64,000 nt of DNA, taken from assembly GCA_963971405.1 (NCBI GenBank), contig OZ020491.1, positions 32,911,019 to 32,975,018 of the forward strand. Direction: 5' to 3'. Made by a program: the position numbers and the translations under genes. Below, piece by piece: positions 9,701 to 19,486 of this stretch; the stretch's first letter is position 1, and each line of letters starts with the position of its first letter. The stretch is from Psococerastis gibbosa (Eukaryota; Arthropoda; Insecta; Psocodea; Psocidae). The notes beneath the pieces were generated by a model that searched no databases, had not been told where the DNA came from, and was given only the letters and a program-made list of their open reading frames with translations.

Positions 9701-10622
9701 TTCAATTCATGTTGATGATGGATTAATAATAAGTAAAAATGAATTGATGTTGAATGATTTTGTAAAAAAGCTAAGCAAACTTTGCGAAGTTACCTATAAC
9801 AAAGACATAAAGAAATATGTAGGTATTGAAATTTTGAGAACTAAAGCTGGTATAAAAATTAGCCAGGAGAAATATGTTGAAAACATGCTTAAAACTTATA
9901 ATATGTCGGAAGCAAATTCTGTTAAAACTCCAATATGTAATCAAAAGTCAGATAACAGTAAAAATATATCCTTTCCATACCGCGAAGCAGTCGGTAGTCT
10001 CTTATATTGTTCTACTAAAACACGACCAGATATAACTTTCAGTGTGAATTATGAAAGTCGTTGCATTGAACCTAAAACTGATAATGTTTCCGATGTAAAA
10101 AGAACTTTAAGATATTTAAAAGGTACAAAGAATTTAGGAATAACTTATAATGGTTCAAATTGTAATAAACTAATTGCATATTCAGATGCAAGTTACGCAG
10201 ATGATGAAATATCTCGGAAAAGTACCACAGGTTTCGTGATTTACTATTGTGGCGGACCTGTAGCTTGGTGTTCAAAGAAACAAAATATTGTAACACTTTC
10301 CACTACTGAAGCTGAATATATAGCAGCTGCAGAATGTCTAAAAATGTGTTTGTTTTTGAAATCTTTAATCCAGGAATTAACTGGTGAAAAATTGGAAATC
10401 TTACTATTTGTTGATAATACTAGTACAATTGAAGTAATGAAAACTGGTTGTGGAAAACGAACAAAGCACATAGATGTAAGATATAAATTTATTACTGATC
10501 TAGTAAAGAACAAGGTAGTAGAAGTAAAACATGTTCCAAGTAGTGAACAAGCAGCAGATATTTTTACAAAAGCTCTACCTAATTCTTCATTTGAAAAGTT
10601 TAGAAAAATGCTTGTTGATTAA
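6726..10622 (+). CDS. copia Gag-Pol polyprotein, 1298 residues
   Basis: One open frame encodes the whole copia polyprotein. Gag occupies roughly residues 1-290, with two zinc knuckles (C217-C230 and C243-C257). The protease follows with catalytic motif VDSAAS at D295; most copia proteases have D-S/T-G-A, so the Ala after Ser is unusual. Integrase has the HHCC site (H427, H432, C460, C463) and the D490-D553-E587 triad with 34-35 spacing. Flanks are also divergent (CDGGGEY, NPRSERLNRT). Reverse transcriptase spans about 850-1060 with HVDDG (H995-D998) in place of the usual YVDD. RNase H lies near 1150-1270 (SDASYADD, STTEAEY). There are no stops or frameshifts, so it may be active. The atypical protease and RT residues are real in this sequence but their effect is unknown. 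Confidence 0.95.
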   Translation: MHEDVKIEKLNGPNYLTWKFQIDVILKSIYAYDIATGTEPLPSILTKDKKDDTSWIKTDIKAQRLIVTSVDSSQIVHLLTCTTSAEMYKALNDLYNKDTHQQKCSLLTDFYNFKLEDVNKGIAEIKIIIHRLASLGEKLTDEMVVTKIVSSLPEKFNAFRSAWESVTAKDKTLANLFSRLQLEDERCGNNSVAFKTLAQGKSTLSNSNFKNKNELFCTYCKLRNHRIEKCFKKARDERNTLYCGICKKRNSHRSSECFFRNRNRENGDSNNNKVFLVSKNSNYFNNNKSISLAVDSAASKHLVNNLNCLENSNPAISKFSLAKKNESLFGTAIGTLKSESVTLNNVVYVPELSQNLLSVKKITDKGGFVLFSKGNVEIINSKFETVMEGKENNGLFVVNLKYGKNQNLKNRENIFSVNDYDDIYEWHRKLGHISFKNLQRLATMSDGIKITKNSLDIKNCEICIKARHARDPFSGNLKRATRMLEIIHSDVEGPFEIESIDQCKYYVSIIDDFTCYSEVHPIKAKSDAANVIKNFILRAENEKGLKVCRFKCDGGGEYLPLKQWFYNRGIFFDVTASYSPQMNPRSERLNRTITEKIRSLLFDSNVNKNLWSEAAKTSCFLLNRSPTVNSKATPIENWTGKRPDLKNLKIFGSEAYAKILPRVKKLDERSRKLIFVGYNHNGYRLFDPNIKKIVISRDVIFPENSLKIKNKLKPEEMVKLDFNVSEFFKDSESESDKHQVSPRRVNESVEEIISENDADGESESEPETPKEYPYKLRSRINLRKPATLDDCETNLTDLFDDSVYLTFEEAVKGNECKEWVDAVEKEKESLISNKTWIYIPKAEAENNKILTSRWIFRKKDNNTFKARLVVRGFEQENGIDFTDIFSPVVDSNSLRLLFALAAKKKMLIASFDIKSAFLNSDLNEKIFMHIPEGFKNAKNKDKVCLLKKSLYGLKQSPALWNSKLNDYLLSIGLQRLKSDPCIYCNTDKSLIISIHVDDGLIISKNELMLNDFVKKLSKLCEVTYNKDIKKYVGIEILRTKAGIKISQEKYVENMLKTYNMSEANSVKTPICNQKSDNSKNISFPYREAVGSLLYCSTKTRPDITFSVNYESRCIEPKTDNVSDVKRTLRYLKGTKNLGITYNGSNCNKLIAYSDASYADDEISRKSTTGFVIYYCGGPVAWCSKKQNIVTLSTTEAEYIAAAECLKMCLFLKSLIQELTGEKLEILLFVDNTSTIEVMKTGCGKRTKHIDVRYKFITDLVKNKVVEVKHVPSSEQAADIFTKALPNSSFEKFRKMLVD

Positions 10623-10705
10623 ACTTTTTATTGTATTTCTATATAATGAAGGAATTTTATTTTATTTTACTAAAAGTTTGGAATTTAATTATTCATGCAA
10701 AAATT

Positions 10706-10715
10706 AAGGGGAGGA
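10706..10715 (+). promoter_or_regulatory. copia polypurine tract
   Basis: AAGGGGAGGA directly abuts the TG of the 3' LTR, as required for plus-strand priming during reverse transcription. Confidence 0.85.
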
Positions 10716-10973
10716 TGTTGAAATAAATTTTTTAAATTATAATTTTTGCTATTTCATAATAAAATAATAATAAAATTAAAAATAATAATAATGAAAATAA
10801 ATATTAATTTAATAATATTTTTGTTTGTCTATGACATTGTCTGTGACACTGTTTAGAGTTTACAATGTTTTTTTACTTCCTTGCTACAAAAGATGGCGAA
10901 TACACAATATTAATTCAAAGTGTGATATTTTTTTATCTATAAATTTAAAACCGATCCAAGGCATAACCCAACA
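10716..10973 (+). repeat. 3' LTR of copia element
   Basis: 258 bp, same as 6339-6596 by eye, followed by the CCTCT duplication at 10974-10978. Confidence 0.95.
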
Positions 10974-10978
10974 CCTCT

Positions 10979-11753
10979 GCGCCCAGTCGAAGGCCGAAAT
11001 GCAACGCCTTCACAGTTCGTCGTACAGTATGTGTGGCCACCTGGGGCCCTTGGGCATTAATAAGTTGGTTGAGTTTTGCCATTCACAAAATTAGAGAAAG
11101 CAGACTCATCTGGTGAAACGTCCTAATAGAATAATAATTACATTATTGCATGTTAATAGTGTTTATTATTCAACCATAAATCATTCTTTGAAAATACAAT
11201 AAATGCGTGAGTGCATAATGGCCATTGCAAGCTAACGCCCACATACAGATGCAATAGTCATTAAGAGATCATAATATTGAGTGACAGTGGCGGGAAATTC
11301 AAACTAGAACAACGTCCTAATTAAAGTGTATGCAAAAAAATGTCAGGTATAGGAGCTTGTGACCACCAACCTTAAAGTAACAACTTATAGTGTAATAGAA
11401 CTACTGTACCGCTTAAGAAAATATTAACTAATTTTCTCTTGTTTTCCCATTTAAATAAAAACGTTCACTTATCGTAGCCTAAAGCCTGCGATAATATCAT
11501 AGGTAATTGCAAACGTACTGTAGGTAGCCTATTGTGTTGGCACTAAAATCACGAAATTGGAAAAGTTACGTTGCTGAATTCCTATTTTTGGTTCCAAGTT
11601 TCCACCGTGTAAGCCTATTAATTGCATTCTAAATTAATATTATGTAGCCTCGGCCATCCATTTTCTTGCCATAAGGTGCAGGCCAGGCACTTGCAGGGCA
11701 CAGCACGCAGTGTTAGTGTTTCTGAAGATATATTTAAACTAGTAGGTATGTAA
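10979..11753. other. Region without recognised gene
   Basis: No credible coding segment or repeat boundary is visible between the copia element and the next LINE fragment. The base composition is AT-rich. Confidence 0.4.
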
Positions 11754-12390
11754 TTGATGCGCACTCTTGAAATAGAAGGGGCTCACCTCGAAAAAGTGAA
11801 CAATTTCAAATACTTAAGGTCCACCTTAAAAGTGGGAGGTGGTTGGGAAGAGGATGTGCGCAGTAGATTCTCAATGGGCTGGCTGAGGTGGCGAGAGATG
11901 AGAGGTATCCTAACAGACAGAAAAATACCCAAAAAAATCAGGGTAAATTTACAAGCAAGATGTGGTCAGATCCATCATGTTATATGGCTCAGAGTGCTGG
12001 ACTTTTAGAAACAAAGACTATGTGCCCGAGATGCGGATGCTGTCATGGTCTCTGGTCTGTACACTAGCTGATAAACGGTGAAATAAGAGCTAACATAGTC
12101 GGTAAATCCCGCGAACGACCACTGTCATGGCGAGGCCCCGTAGAAAGGAGGCAACCAAATGACCTGATAAAGCGGGTTAACCGTATCGAAGCGGAGAAGA
12201 AAAGAATAACCTAGGCTAACAATAGAAGCGAAAGTCCGCCAAGATCTCAGAATGGTAGGAGCAACTGCAGGCAGCCAGAGCACAGAATTGCAAGGAGTAA
12301 AAGGGTACAATTTTGGGGCCATATCGCTGACCCCACCTAGGGATAGAAGGAATGAAGTTAAAAGGAGTCTTTACCCCGGACACAAAAATG
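11754..12390 (+). pseudogene. RTE-like LINE fragment, C-terminal pol
   Basis: The open part reads LEKVNNFKYL, then GGWEEDVRSR and GILTDRKIPKKIRVNL, which is the post-RT region of RTE-type non-LTR elements (F-KYLGS...I...KIP...K...LY). Later segments in other frames continue the C-terminus (YGSECWTF-like, then basic tail) before stops accumulate. The element is truncated at both ends and broken. It lies 150-790 bases upstream of ZNF-B. Confidence 0.6.
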
Positions 12391-12417
12391 TAAAAGTAAG
12401 TTAAATGTTGTCATTTG

Positions 12418-12480
12418 AATTTGGCGGGCATTTTCATACATTATACAAGGTTGGCACTGCTGCTCTTGCAATCAGCTGAT
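12418..12480 (+). promoter_or_regulatory. Shared upstream element of ZNF-B
   Basis: AATTTGGCGGGCATT (12418-12432) and CAATCAGCTGAT (12469-12480) recur in the same order upstream of ZNF-C (17466 and 17543). The second block contains the E-box CAGCTG. Conservation through gene duplication suggests a promoter core, but a transcription start was not located. Confidence 0.45.
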
Positions 12481-12545
12481 AAACCAAAATAATAAATATG
12501 AAAATATCTGCCAATTTACTGTTTGGAACGCTATAATATTATATT

Positions 12546-12582
12546 ATGGAGGAAATTAACGTAATTGTAAAAGAAGAAATAG
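12546..12582 (+). CDS. ZNF-B exon 1
   Basis: MEEINVIVKEEI followed by a lone G and donor GTAAGT at 12583. It is the same length (37 bases) and phase as first exons of C, D and E. The VKEE motif fits the sumoylation consensus. Confidence 0.75.
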
Positions 12583-13586
12583 GTAAGTATCATCAGATAT
12601 CTGATAACGATGGCGTAGCTGCAAACTGGGCTTTCAGTGCTTATAAAGATCCTTACAGTTTTGTCCCTATATCATAATTATATGCCTACCGATTATTGTT
12701 CTTCGCTGAGGTAGCATTAGCAGCTAGCAAACTAACAGCATACACATACATCGCGCATGTACAGAATCCGTTCACGTAGTCCAGGAGAACGAAACGAACA
12801 AAGCACCAAAAATATCCGTTCCTGGTAGTCATGAACACTTCGTCATGTCACAACGATACTGAACAGACACCAGCGAGTTTCGAGTCTAGACCCTTGTAAA
12901 CAGTAATTAATTGCAAGGATTTTATGGTAGCACTAAATTAACTTTACTGTGATGGATTATTGACAATCATTAGCATTACATGCTACTATCAACACCACCA
13001 ACAACTGCAGTTTATGCCGTTACTTTGCTCTATCCAATTCCTTTTTCTTCTAGACTTCTTTGTAAAGGTCAAGTTAAGCTAACTCTAATAAAATAACAAA
13101 TTTTGTTGTGTATACAGTAGCTTATTTATAGGGTGACCAGACGTCCGGGTTTGGGAGCCTCTGTCCGGGTTAGCTGCCCATTTGTCCGGGTTTAAAAGAA
13201 ATCACAATAAAATTATGTATATACCTTACTTCTCTTGAAAAAATTAAACCTATCCCTATCCAAATTGCTAAAACTGATAGAGTAACTATTAATTTACACT
13301 AGATAAAATACCCCTTGCAAGGCCGTACCCAGGAGGGGGTCAAAATCCCCCTCTCGACAAAAAAATTAATTGAAAAAGTTAAAAGATAATGCTCAAAAAG
13401 CTTCAAAACCTACAAATTTCCATAGGTATTTACTTAAACCCCATTTTTTTTTGTAGACTTTGCATTGCCAGGTAACTTATAGGTATTTATAAAAAAAAAA
13501 TTTTTATTAAAGGAACATGATTTCAGAGGTGTGCAAATTTATAAATTATCGCTTAATATACAAATTATCTTGCTGTTTGATTTCAG
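12583..13586 (+). other. ZNF-B intron 1
   Basis: No coding segment. It holds the inverted short repeat at 12915-13010. It also has two sequences resembling known MITE ends, GGGTGACCAGACGTCC near 13133 and GCCGTACCCAGGAGGGGG near 13322, which were not followed to matching opposite ends. Confidence 0.4.
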
Positions 13587-13634
13587 ATTCTGGAGTTTGG
13601 ATTGATGAGGTAGGCGATGCATACGATCATAATG
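13587..13634 (+). CDS. ZNF-B exon 2 (TGVWID-type cassette)
   Basis: This 48-base exon follows TTTCAG and ends before GTAGGT. It encodes SGVWIDEVGDAYDHN with split Asp codons at both edges (phase 1 to phase 1). It can be included or skipped without changing frame, and it is homologous to cassettes at 19487, 35805 and 54279. Confidence 0.75.
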
Positions 13635-13986
13635 GTAGGTAAAGTATTTTTTAAGGGGTGGCTTCAACCATCCTCATTAAAAACTTCATTCAGTAATGGC
13701 TTATTACTTATTAGCTGGGAATAGGTGGAACCTGTATTAACTTCCGTTTATACGTCAGTCCTTATCAGGAATTAGCCTGATGATGGGAGTAGCACCCACT
13801 CCCGAAACGCCGCCGCCTTCCCCTGACAATGAGCTCCACTCTAATTGTTCGATGACTATGAGGCCCCTGCGTCTAATAACTATTAATACAGCAGGCAAGT
13901 CCAACTAACCCTCTGTAAAATATGATTCCGCAGGTGTGACCGAATGTAAGCGGGAGGTTCTCGCCAAAAACCAAATACAGTCAAAA

Positions 13987-14840
13987 GAACCGGTCCGAGT
14001 TCACTCGAACATGCTTTCCAATTTATCAAAATTATTCGATAGAGAAAATTAGTAATTTTATGGCAAATATTTTTCCTATGGTTAAATTTCCGATATCTCG
14101 GGGGGGGGGGGGGGGGGGGTTGTCCACCTGACGTCACTGGAAGTGATGTAAATTCTCGATAGGTCAAACAAACACATTAATTACCACACAGCAATAATGG
14201 CAGGGCATGCAATGCATTTGAGCGCGAATTTTCTATCATTTTTTTCAAAAAATAATTTTTTGGGCAAAACCAAATATTTTTTTTGGGAAAGCAACCTATC
14301 CGGTTTCGTTACTCAATTTAACACCTAAAACATGCTTGAAGGTAGAAATCATCGATAGAAAGGTTTCGCATTTTTTAGTCATTTTCTCATTAAAATTTAG
14401 TTATTTTTATTTTTTTACCCCCAGAAGCAAACTATCAAGGGGCAAGCGACCCCCCGCATTTTGTCAACATTAATAACGACTACAATCTACGAGAATTTAA
14501 AAGAAATCGTTGCAGCCGTTTTTGAGAAATAATTTTTTTAGACGTTATTTTGGAGTTTTTTGAAAATAAAACCCCCCCAAATTGAGTTAGCCCAAAAAAA
14601 AAAAAAAAAATGGTCCCGAGGTATGATTTTTGTGAACCTACATGCCAAATTTCACTCAAATCCACTGAGTAGTTTGCCCGGAAATCGACGAACAGACAGA
14701 CAGACCGACAGACAGACATTTTGTAAAAACCACTTTTTTGGGTTCCTGGGACCTCAAAACGTGTAAATCCGTTGAAATCTCGGAATCGAAAATTTCGACC
14801 ATCACAAAGCTTTCCTTATACTACGTATAAATTGGAAAGC
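13987..14840 (+). repeat. Interspersed repeat family 1, copy 2
   Basis: This copy has perfect 14-bp inverted segments GCTTTCCAATTTAT (14013-14026) and ATAAATTGGAAAGC (14827-14840), supporting a TIR-type element. The opening GAACCGGTCCGAG lies outside the left inverted segment. It contains a 20-base poly(G) tract near 14100, which suggests mutation-prone slippage. It lies in intron 2 of ZNF-B. Confidence 0.75.
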
Positions 14841-15204
14841 AATAATGCTATTAAAATGCCACACATTGATGTGACTCTAGGTCAAGTGTGTAGAACTTTG
14901 GCGTCTGCGATTTTGTTGTCAGTCCTGACAGTTGAATTGTTCATTTGTTTTCCATATTGCGATTTTTTTTTCTTCCTCTTGTGTTTGCAACTCCACAACT
15001 TGTTCACGGTCATATCAAGTAAATCCATCAGAGCCTGTTTGAAACTGCAGCACACTTGGTAGTGTGCACAGCTTTGGCAGGGGAGCATAGTGGAAAAAAA
15101 AACTTTAACATTTCTGTCTTCGTTTGCCCGCTGTCGGGCTCGGGCATAGTTAGTTAAAGATTAGCCGCGATCTATTCTATTTTATTATCGTTGATTGATT
15201 TCAG

Positions 15205-15737
15205 ATTCTGACGAACAAATCGATATTCCCAGGAACAAGGGAGAAGCTGCCAACCGACTGTGCGATGAAACCAGGCCGCGGCGGGCAAAAAAACATGTAG
15301 CGGGCAGTAAAACGCAACCACCATACTCATGTGACATATGCGGGGTGATATTAACAAGGAAACAAAATCTGACCAATCATATTAAACGACACACCGGCGA
15401 CAGACGCTTTAATTGTACAGAATGTCTCAAAAGTTTTATTCGTAATGCCGACCTTCAGCAACATTTGCGGTCCCACACGGGGGAGAAGCCTTTCGAGTGC
15501 CATAGTTGCCAGAAAAGGTTTCCTAGCTCGTCAAGCTTTCATAGGCATATGAAACGACACACGGGAGTCAAAGAGTTTGAGTGTGTTGTTTGCCACAGAC
15601 AGTTCTCCCGGAAAGCACATCTGCAAGATCACAAGCGAACTCATACGGGAGAGAAGCCATTCCAGTGTAATACTTGCCAGAAATGGTTTCTAAGTCAGTC
15701 AAGCTTGCGTAGGCATAAGAGATTTCAGCCATCCTAG
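15205..15737 (+). CDS. ZNF-B finger exon, truncated after 4 complete fingers
   Basis: The acceptor TTTCAG ends at 15204. Exons 1-3 together give 205 residues. After DSDEQIDIP and a basic linker come four complete C2H2 fingers (CDICGVIL, CTECLKSF, CHSCQKRF, CVVCHRQF). A fifth (CNTCQKWF) starts but loses its final His region, ending in RFQPS and a TAG stop. Downstream sequence still encodes finger remnants in the same frame. Compared with paralogues (7-12 fingers) this is short. It may be a functional truncated factor or an early pseudogene. Confidence 0.75.
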
Positions 15738-15840
15738 TATCAGACCTGTGGCAAACGATTCAGAGTCCGTTTTACCCTGCGTTACCATTTACGTACCTAA
15801 ACAAGCTCCGTAAAATTTGTGAGAAACGGTTTTAGTTCAA
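15738..15840 (+). pseudogene. Relic zinc finger after the ZNF-B stop
   Basis: In frame after the stop, YQTCGKRFRVRFTLRYHL has the C-x2-C and first H of a finger, with its partner Cys lost. A second stop follows shortly. This shows that ZNF-B once had more fingers and that its end is decaying. Confidence 0.65.
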
Positions 15841-16184
15841 TGTAGGCTACTATGTCGAAAGTAAGATCTTTTTTGTAGAAAAATCTTTTGATTCGGATAC
15901 TCCATAGCTAAAGGAAAAAGTATTTTTTAACTGCCATATTTATTGTAAAAATCCCGTGGGTATGACTGAATAACATTATTTATAAAACAATGCTAATGGA
16001 TATTCCTCACAGAATCTAGTTGGTTAAATAATTATAAGAAACTGCGCAGTAAACGTGTATTTCTATGTTAAAGAAAGTGTTACAATGCGCTTCTTTAATA
16101 AGTTAAGAATAGATATCATTCCATTAAGAGGAGAGCATTGCTTTTTTTTTCTATTGGAAAGTTCGCTAAATGTGTCTAATAGTA
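15841..16184. other. Region without recognised gene
   Basis: No coding segment is supported. It probably includes the 3' UTR of ZNF-B. Confidence 0.4.
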
Positions 16185-16690
16185 CTTACTTACTTACTAG
16201 CCAACGCCCGCTCTTGGCATTTCTGCCATTAAGCGCCGCGCTGACCAGTATAGATGTGCCGTGAGTGGTGCTCCTGTTAGTGGTAGTGTCCGCCTTCCCT
16301 CGGTCAGTATTGGGCAGCTATATAAGTGGGATGCATCCATGGTGTGGAAGTCACAAAGTGGACAGGCCGGTGACTGTAGGATGCCTATTCTGTTCAGGTG
16401 GGCTGCTAGAAGGTCATGTCCGGTGGTGGTGCGGAAGACAGCGACGAATGTAGGTCGTGGTAGAGTTCTGTTGATGGGTCTTGAAGCCAGTACGTTCCAT
16501 CTCTTACCTTCTGCCGCTTGTTTAAAAGTGCTAATGATTTTCCTACGCACTGCTAACTGTATGGCATTCTTGGCTGATGCAAGGGACGACCGGCCAGTTG
16601 GTTGGTGGAGATGTGTGCCCATCTTTGCGAGAAAGTCTGCCTTCTCGTTTCCATTGATGTCGACATGACTAGGGATCCACTGCAAGGCTG
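16185..16690 (-). pseudogene. 5'-truncated LINE 3' end with RNase H
   Basis: On the minus strand an open frame of 162 codons starts in RNase H (MQWIPSHVDINGNEKADFLA). It continues through the pol C-terminus (TTGHDLLAAHLNRIGI, CPLCDFHTMDASHLYSC) to the shared end GCGGGCGTTGGCT. It then runs into a (TAAG)n tail, seen as CTTACTTACTTA at 16188-16198. The 5' end is truncated. This is the best-preserved of the four copies of this 3' end in the window. Confidence 0.8.
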
Positions 16691-17064
16691 CTGTTGTCCC
16701 ATGCTAATAGTAGTTAAAATAGAAATCTAGAGGCTATATTAGAAATTAATATTTTATAGAGCACAACACTTCTAGGCCTAGGTTAGGTAACTTACTGTCG
16801 ATTTATGTGGTAACGTCAATAAAAGGAAAGAAAGCAATTTGTGAATTTTTAGCATTAATTTTTAATGGACTATTTCGTATAGAGATCAACAGAGAAAGGG
16901 CGCCAAGTTCCGTCTATTGTAATCATTGATTGAACGTAAGTGTTTCCCCGTACGAAAAGAAAGAAAGCAACTGATTCAACTTCAACTGCTCCTTTAGGTT
17001 TTTGTAAAATTTGCATCATCGACACTGAAAAAATATTAAATAATTAAAACAAAAACTATATTAA
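16691..17064. other. Region without recognised gene
   Basis: AT-rich sequence between a LINE tail and a MITE. Nothing else was recognised. Confidence 0.4.
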
Positions 17065-17445
17065 GGTGCCCATTCCATTGACCGGCTAGGGCTATTTCCA
17101 ACAACGGTGACGTGGTAGCAGACATTCAAGACTTAGGTGGCGTTTCCACTGACCTCGCATTGCAGAATTGACGGAAATGTTTATTTTCCTCTATGCCATA
17201 GTTAAAATTGATCAATGATCATACAGTAAAATCACAAACAAACGAACTAAAATTAAAAAATGGCTTCATGGGATATGTTAATTACAAACATTTTAATAGA
17301 TTTCTATTAAAAAAAAAAACATTTCCGTCAATGTCATTTGCAATCTGCAATGCGAGGTCGGTGGAATCGCTACCTAAGTCTTGAATGTCTGCTACCACGT
17401 CATCGTTGTTGGAAATAGCCCTAGCCGGTCAATGGAATGGGCGCC
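17065..17445. mobile_element. Foldback Harbinger-like MITE upstream of ZNF-C
   Basis: A 381-bp element has arms of more than 100 bp that are inverse copies, flanked by TAA on both sides (17062-17064, 17446-17448). The outer ends are GGTGCCCATTCCATTGACC and its inverse. The centre retains ATGGCTTCATGGGATATG and the next codons of the MADF-like gene at 26647, then stops. It is therefore a deletion derivative of an element like the one at 26 kb. It ends 217 bases before the ZNF-C start codon. Confidence 0.85.
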
Positions 17446-17464
17446 TAATATCTGGGGCCATTTT

Positions 17465-17554
17465 AAATTTGGCGGGCATTATGCTTTTTCAATGTTGGCT
17501 AAGCTGGCAAGCTGCGTTCCTACTTCCTGCTGCTCTGCTCAGCAATCAGCTGAT
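17465..17554 (+). promoter_or_regulatory. Shared upstream element of ZNF-C
   Basis: AAATTTGGCGGGCATT at 17465-17480 and CAATCAGCTGAT at 17543-17554 match the ZNF-B upstream region. A MITE ends 19 bases before it, leaving the shared block intact. Confidence 0.45.
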
Positions 17555-17662
17555 TCTGCTCATTGAATGTTTGATTGACCAAAGGGCAAAGTCACCAAAA
17601 TAAAATAATTATCTGATAATTAATTATTATTTGAAACATTAATTACATTATATTATTATATA

Positions 17663-17699
17663 ATGGAGGAAATTGGTGTAATTATAAAAGAAGAATTAG
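17663..17699 (+). CDS. ZNF-C exon 1
   Basis: MEEIGVIIKEEL plus a lone G, donor GTGAGT at 17700. IKEE matches the sumoylation consensus. Same length and phase as the paralogues. Confidence 0.75.
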
Positions 17700-18560
17700 G
17701 TGAGTATCGTCATTTATATGAACAATCAATCAATGAGAAAAATATTTCAGGCGCCATAGCTGTAAGTGTTTAAAGATAGTGACTTAATGTTGTGCCATAT
17801 TCTGCCTGCCGAGAAGAGGCCAACGGCTATCGGCTAACTGAGGACACTGTAATGGCTGTACTTTGTAGTAATTCTATGTTCTTGCTGTTAACACTGTTTG
17901 GAGTTGCCATGGTATTAAATATAGGCCTACAAGATGGTTTGCTGTTTTAACTTTTATTAAATACTACAGACACAGCAACACGCAATGAGCAGAATCCGAT
18001 CACAGAGGAGGTACAGGAAGACTAAGTAGGCCTAGGACGCTTCTGTCCTTTACTGACTTACTGTATACCTATATTGCCGGCCCTATGGCGAAATTTGAGA
18101 TTTATCTTAAAGCACACTTACTAGAGGTAGGATTTCGTCAAAAGCGGTTTTGCCATAGACCCAGGTAGCTCTCATATTAGTTGACACTATGTATGATAAT
18201 AGGTTTGGATGCAGTAATTGTCATCTACGACAGGCCAGTCTAAAGTTTGAATGATGGTGATATGCTCCTCCCTTCTCAGATAACTGGCTTAGGAGCTTGC
18301 TGCTTGCTTGACAGAGCTTGCCCATTGTTGCTTCTATCGAAGATTGGCGATTGTCATGGCAATCGATGTCATGGTGATTATACTAGTGAATTGTAATGCA
18401 GTGGTTTCCCGTTGTCTTCTGCATCCTTATGCCGTAGGCTCTTCATTGAGTTCCTCCGCCTTCGGGGACAGTTTCTTAACCCCAGGACAAATGAGTGCCC
18501 TGCAAAGAAAATACTGTGTTTTTCGCGTATCCCGGGTTAAACTCGGTCCCCTATCTCTTC

Positions 18561-18720
18561 AATACAATACAATATAACACAAAAATTAGAGTCCCTGACC
18601 ATCCAGAGCCGGATCGACCGTGTCAAACAAAAATAGCCTCCCGAGAGGGTTTTGTACGAAAGAAGGAGGAGTTACTTAAATAGTCCAGCTCCTGGTTCAG
18701 TTGCTATTGCGCACTTCCAC
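18561..18720 (+). repeat. Repeat family 2, copy 1
   Basis: AGAGCCGGATCGACCGTGTC, AAATAGCC and CCGAGAGGGTTTTGTAC are shared with 54955-55083 (+) and, more weakly, with 61196-61315 (+). It has no coding capacity. The orientation is + in all three. Confidence 0.65.
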
Positions 18721-18834
18721 CTTCACCGTGAGGAGGTACTGATTATGGATCTTCATCTCTGAGACTATAAGGTATTTCTCAGAACTCAGCTCAGCTACTT
18801 GGAAGATAGATTGAATTTAGAGCCTGAAATGTTG

Positions 18835-19095
18835 TTGTTTCCAACGCCTGCTCTGTCAGCCTGGCAGGGGGAGTGAGTCCTTCATCTCGGGGGAAAGGGG
18901 AGTTGACTGACAGGGTGGACCTCCTGATTACAGTGGATTCCGAACCACTTGGGGAACATGGTAAAGTCACACAATTAAATCGGAGGTGACCAGGACTCGA
19001 CACGCACGTAAATACTGGTATAGTCTCATCGCGTTATCATGTCCCACCATGTTCCGCTGCCAACGGTGTGCACACTATCAAGTTTTGTCGCAGTT
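18835..19095 (+). repeat. Repeat family 3, copy 1
   Basis: It starts in CCAACGCCTGCT, continues through GACTGACAGGGTGGACCTCC, and ends near GCGTTATCATGTCCCACCATG. Copies lie at 19570-20050 (+), 59000-59345 (-) and partially at 36175-36275 (+). Confidence 0.65.
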
Positions 19096-19486
19096 TGAAA
19101 CATGTTCTGCTCTCATGCAATCAACTTGGTAAGGCCGTTGGCATGTAGAGACTATTTTGCTGTACATTATGTAGCCTACTCTATTCTCTACAACCGACCG
19201 GTCTCAATTATTGAATTTGATTTGTAAAATAGGTAGTTATCACTGAGAAGGAGTTCCAAAACTGTGGCCAATTGGTATGGAGCCTCCATATCAAAATATA
19301 GAAGAATATTTTTTTCTATGTTATGACATTTCACTTATGGTTGCTATTGATATTTCCTTTGATTTGCTTAAGAATCTGCATACAGTAGGAACCGATGGGA
19401 ATTGTGTTTTGGTGTCTATCATAATATATTCCATTTATTTACTGAGTGTTATCATGGAATTTGTCGACGGTGCATTTTGGTTTCAG

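Larger units (their letters stand above)
6339..10973 (+). mobile_element. Complete Ty1/copia LTR retrotransposon
   Basis: This is a 4635-bp element with two 258-bp LTRs, TG...CA ends, a 5-bp CCTCT duplication, a copia-type primer binding site, one uninterrupted polyprotein frame and a polypurine tract directly before the 3' LTR. Base-by-base reading found no difference between the LTRs, which indicates a very recent insertion. It landed in the decayed LINE tail that precedes it. Confidence 0.95.
17700..19486 (+). other. ZNF-C intron 1 with repeats
   Basis: No additional coding exon is supported. It carries repeats at 18561-18720 and 18835-19095, described separately. The short frames of up to 117 codons around 19.3-19.6 kb show no recognisable domain. 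Confidence 0.45.

Noticed and set aside
16261..16668. Plus-strand 135-codon frame
   Set aside because: It is antisense to the LINE RNase H frame, which has clear motifs.
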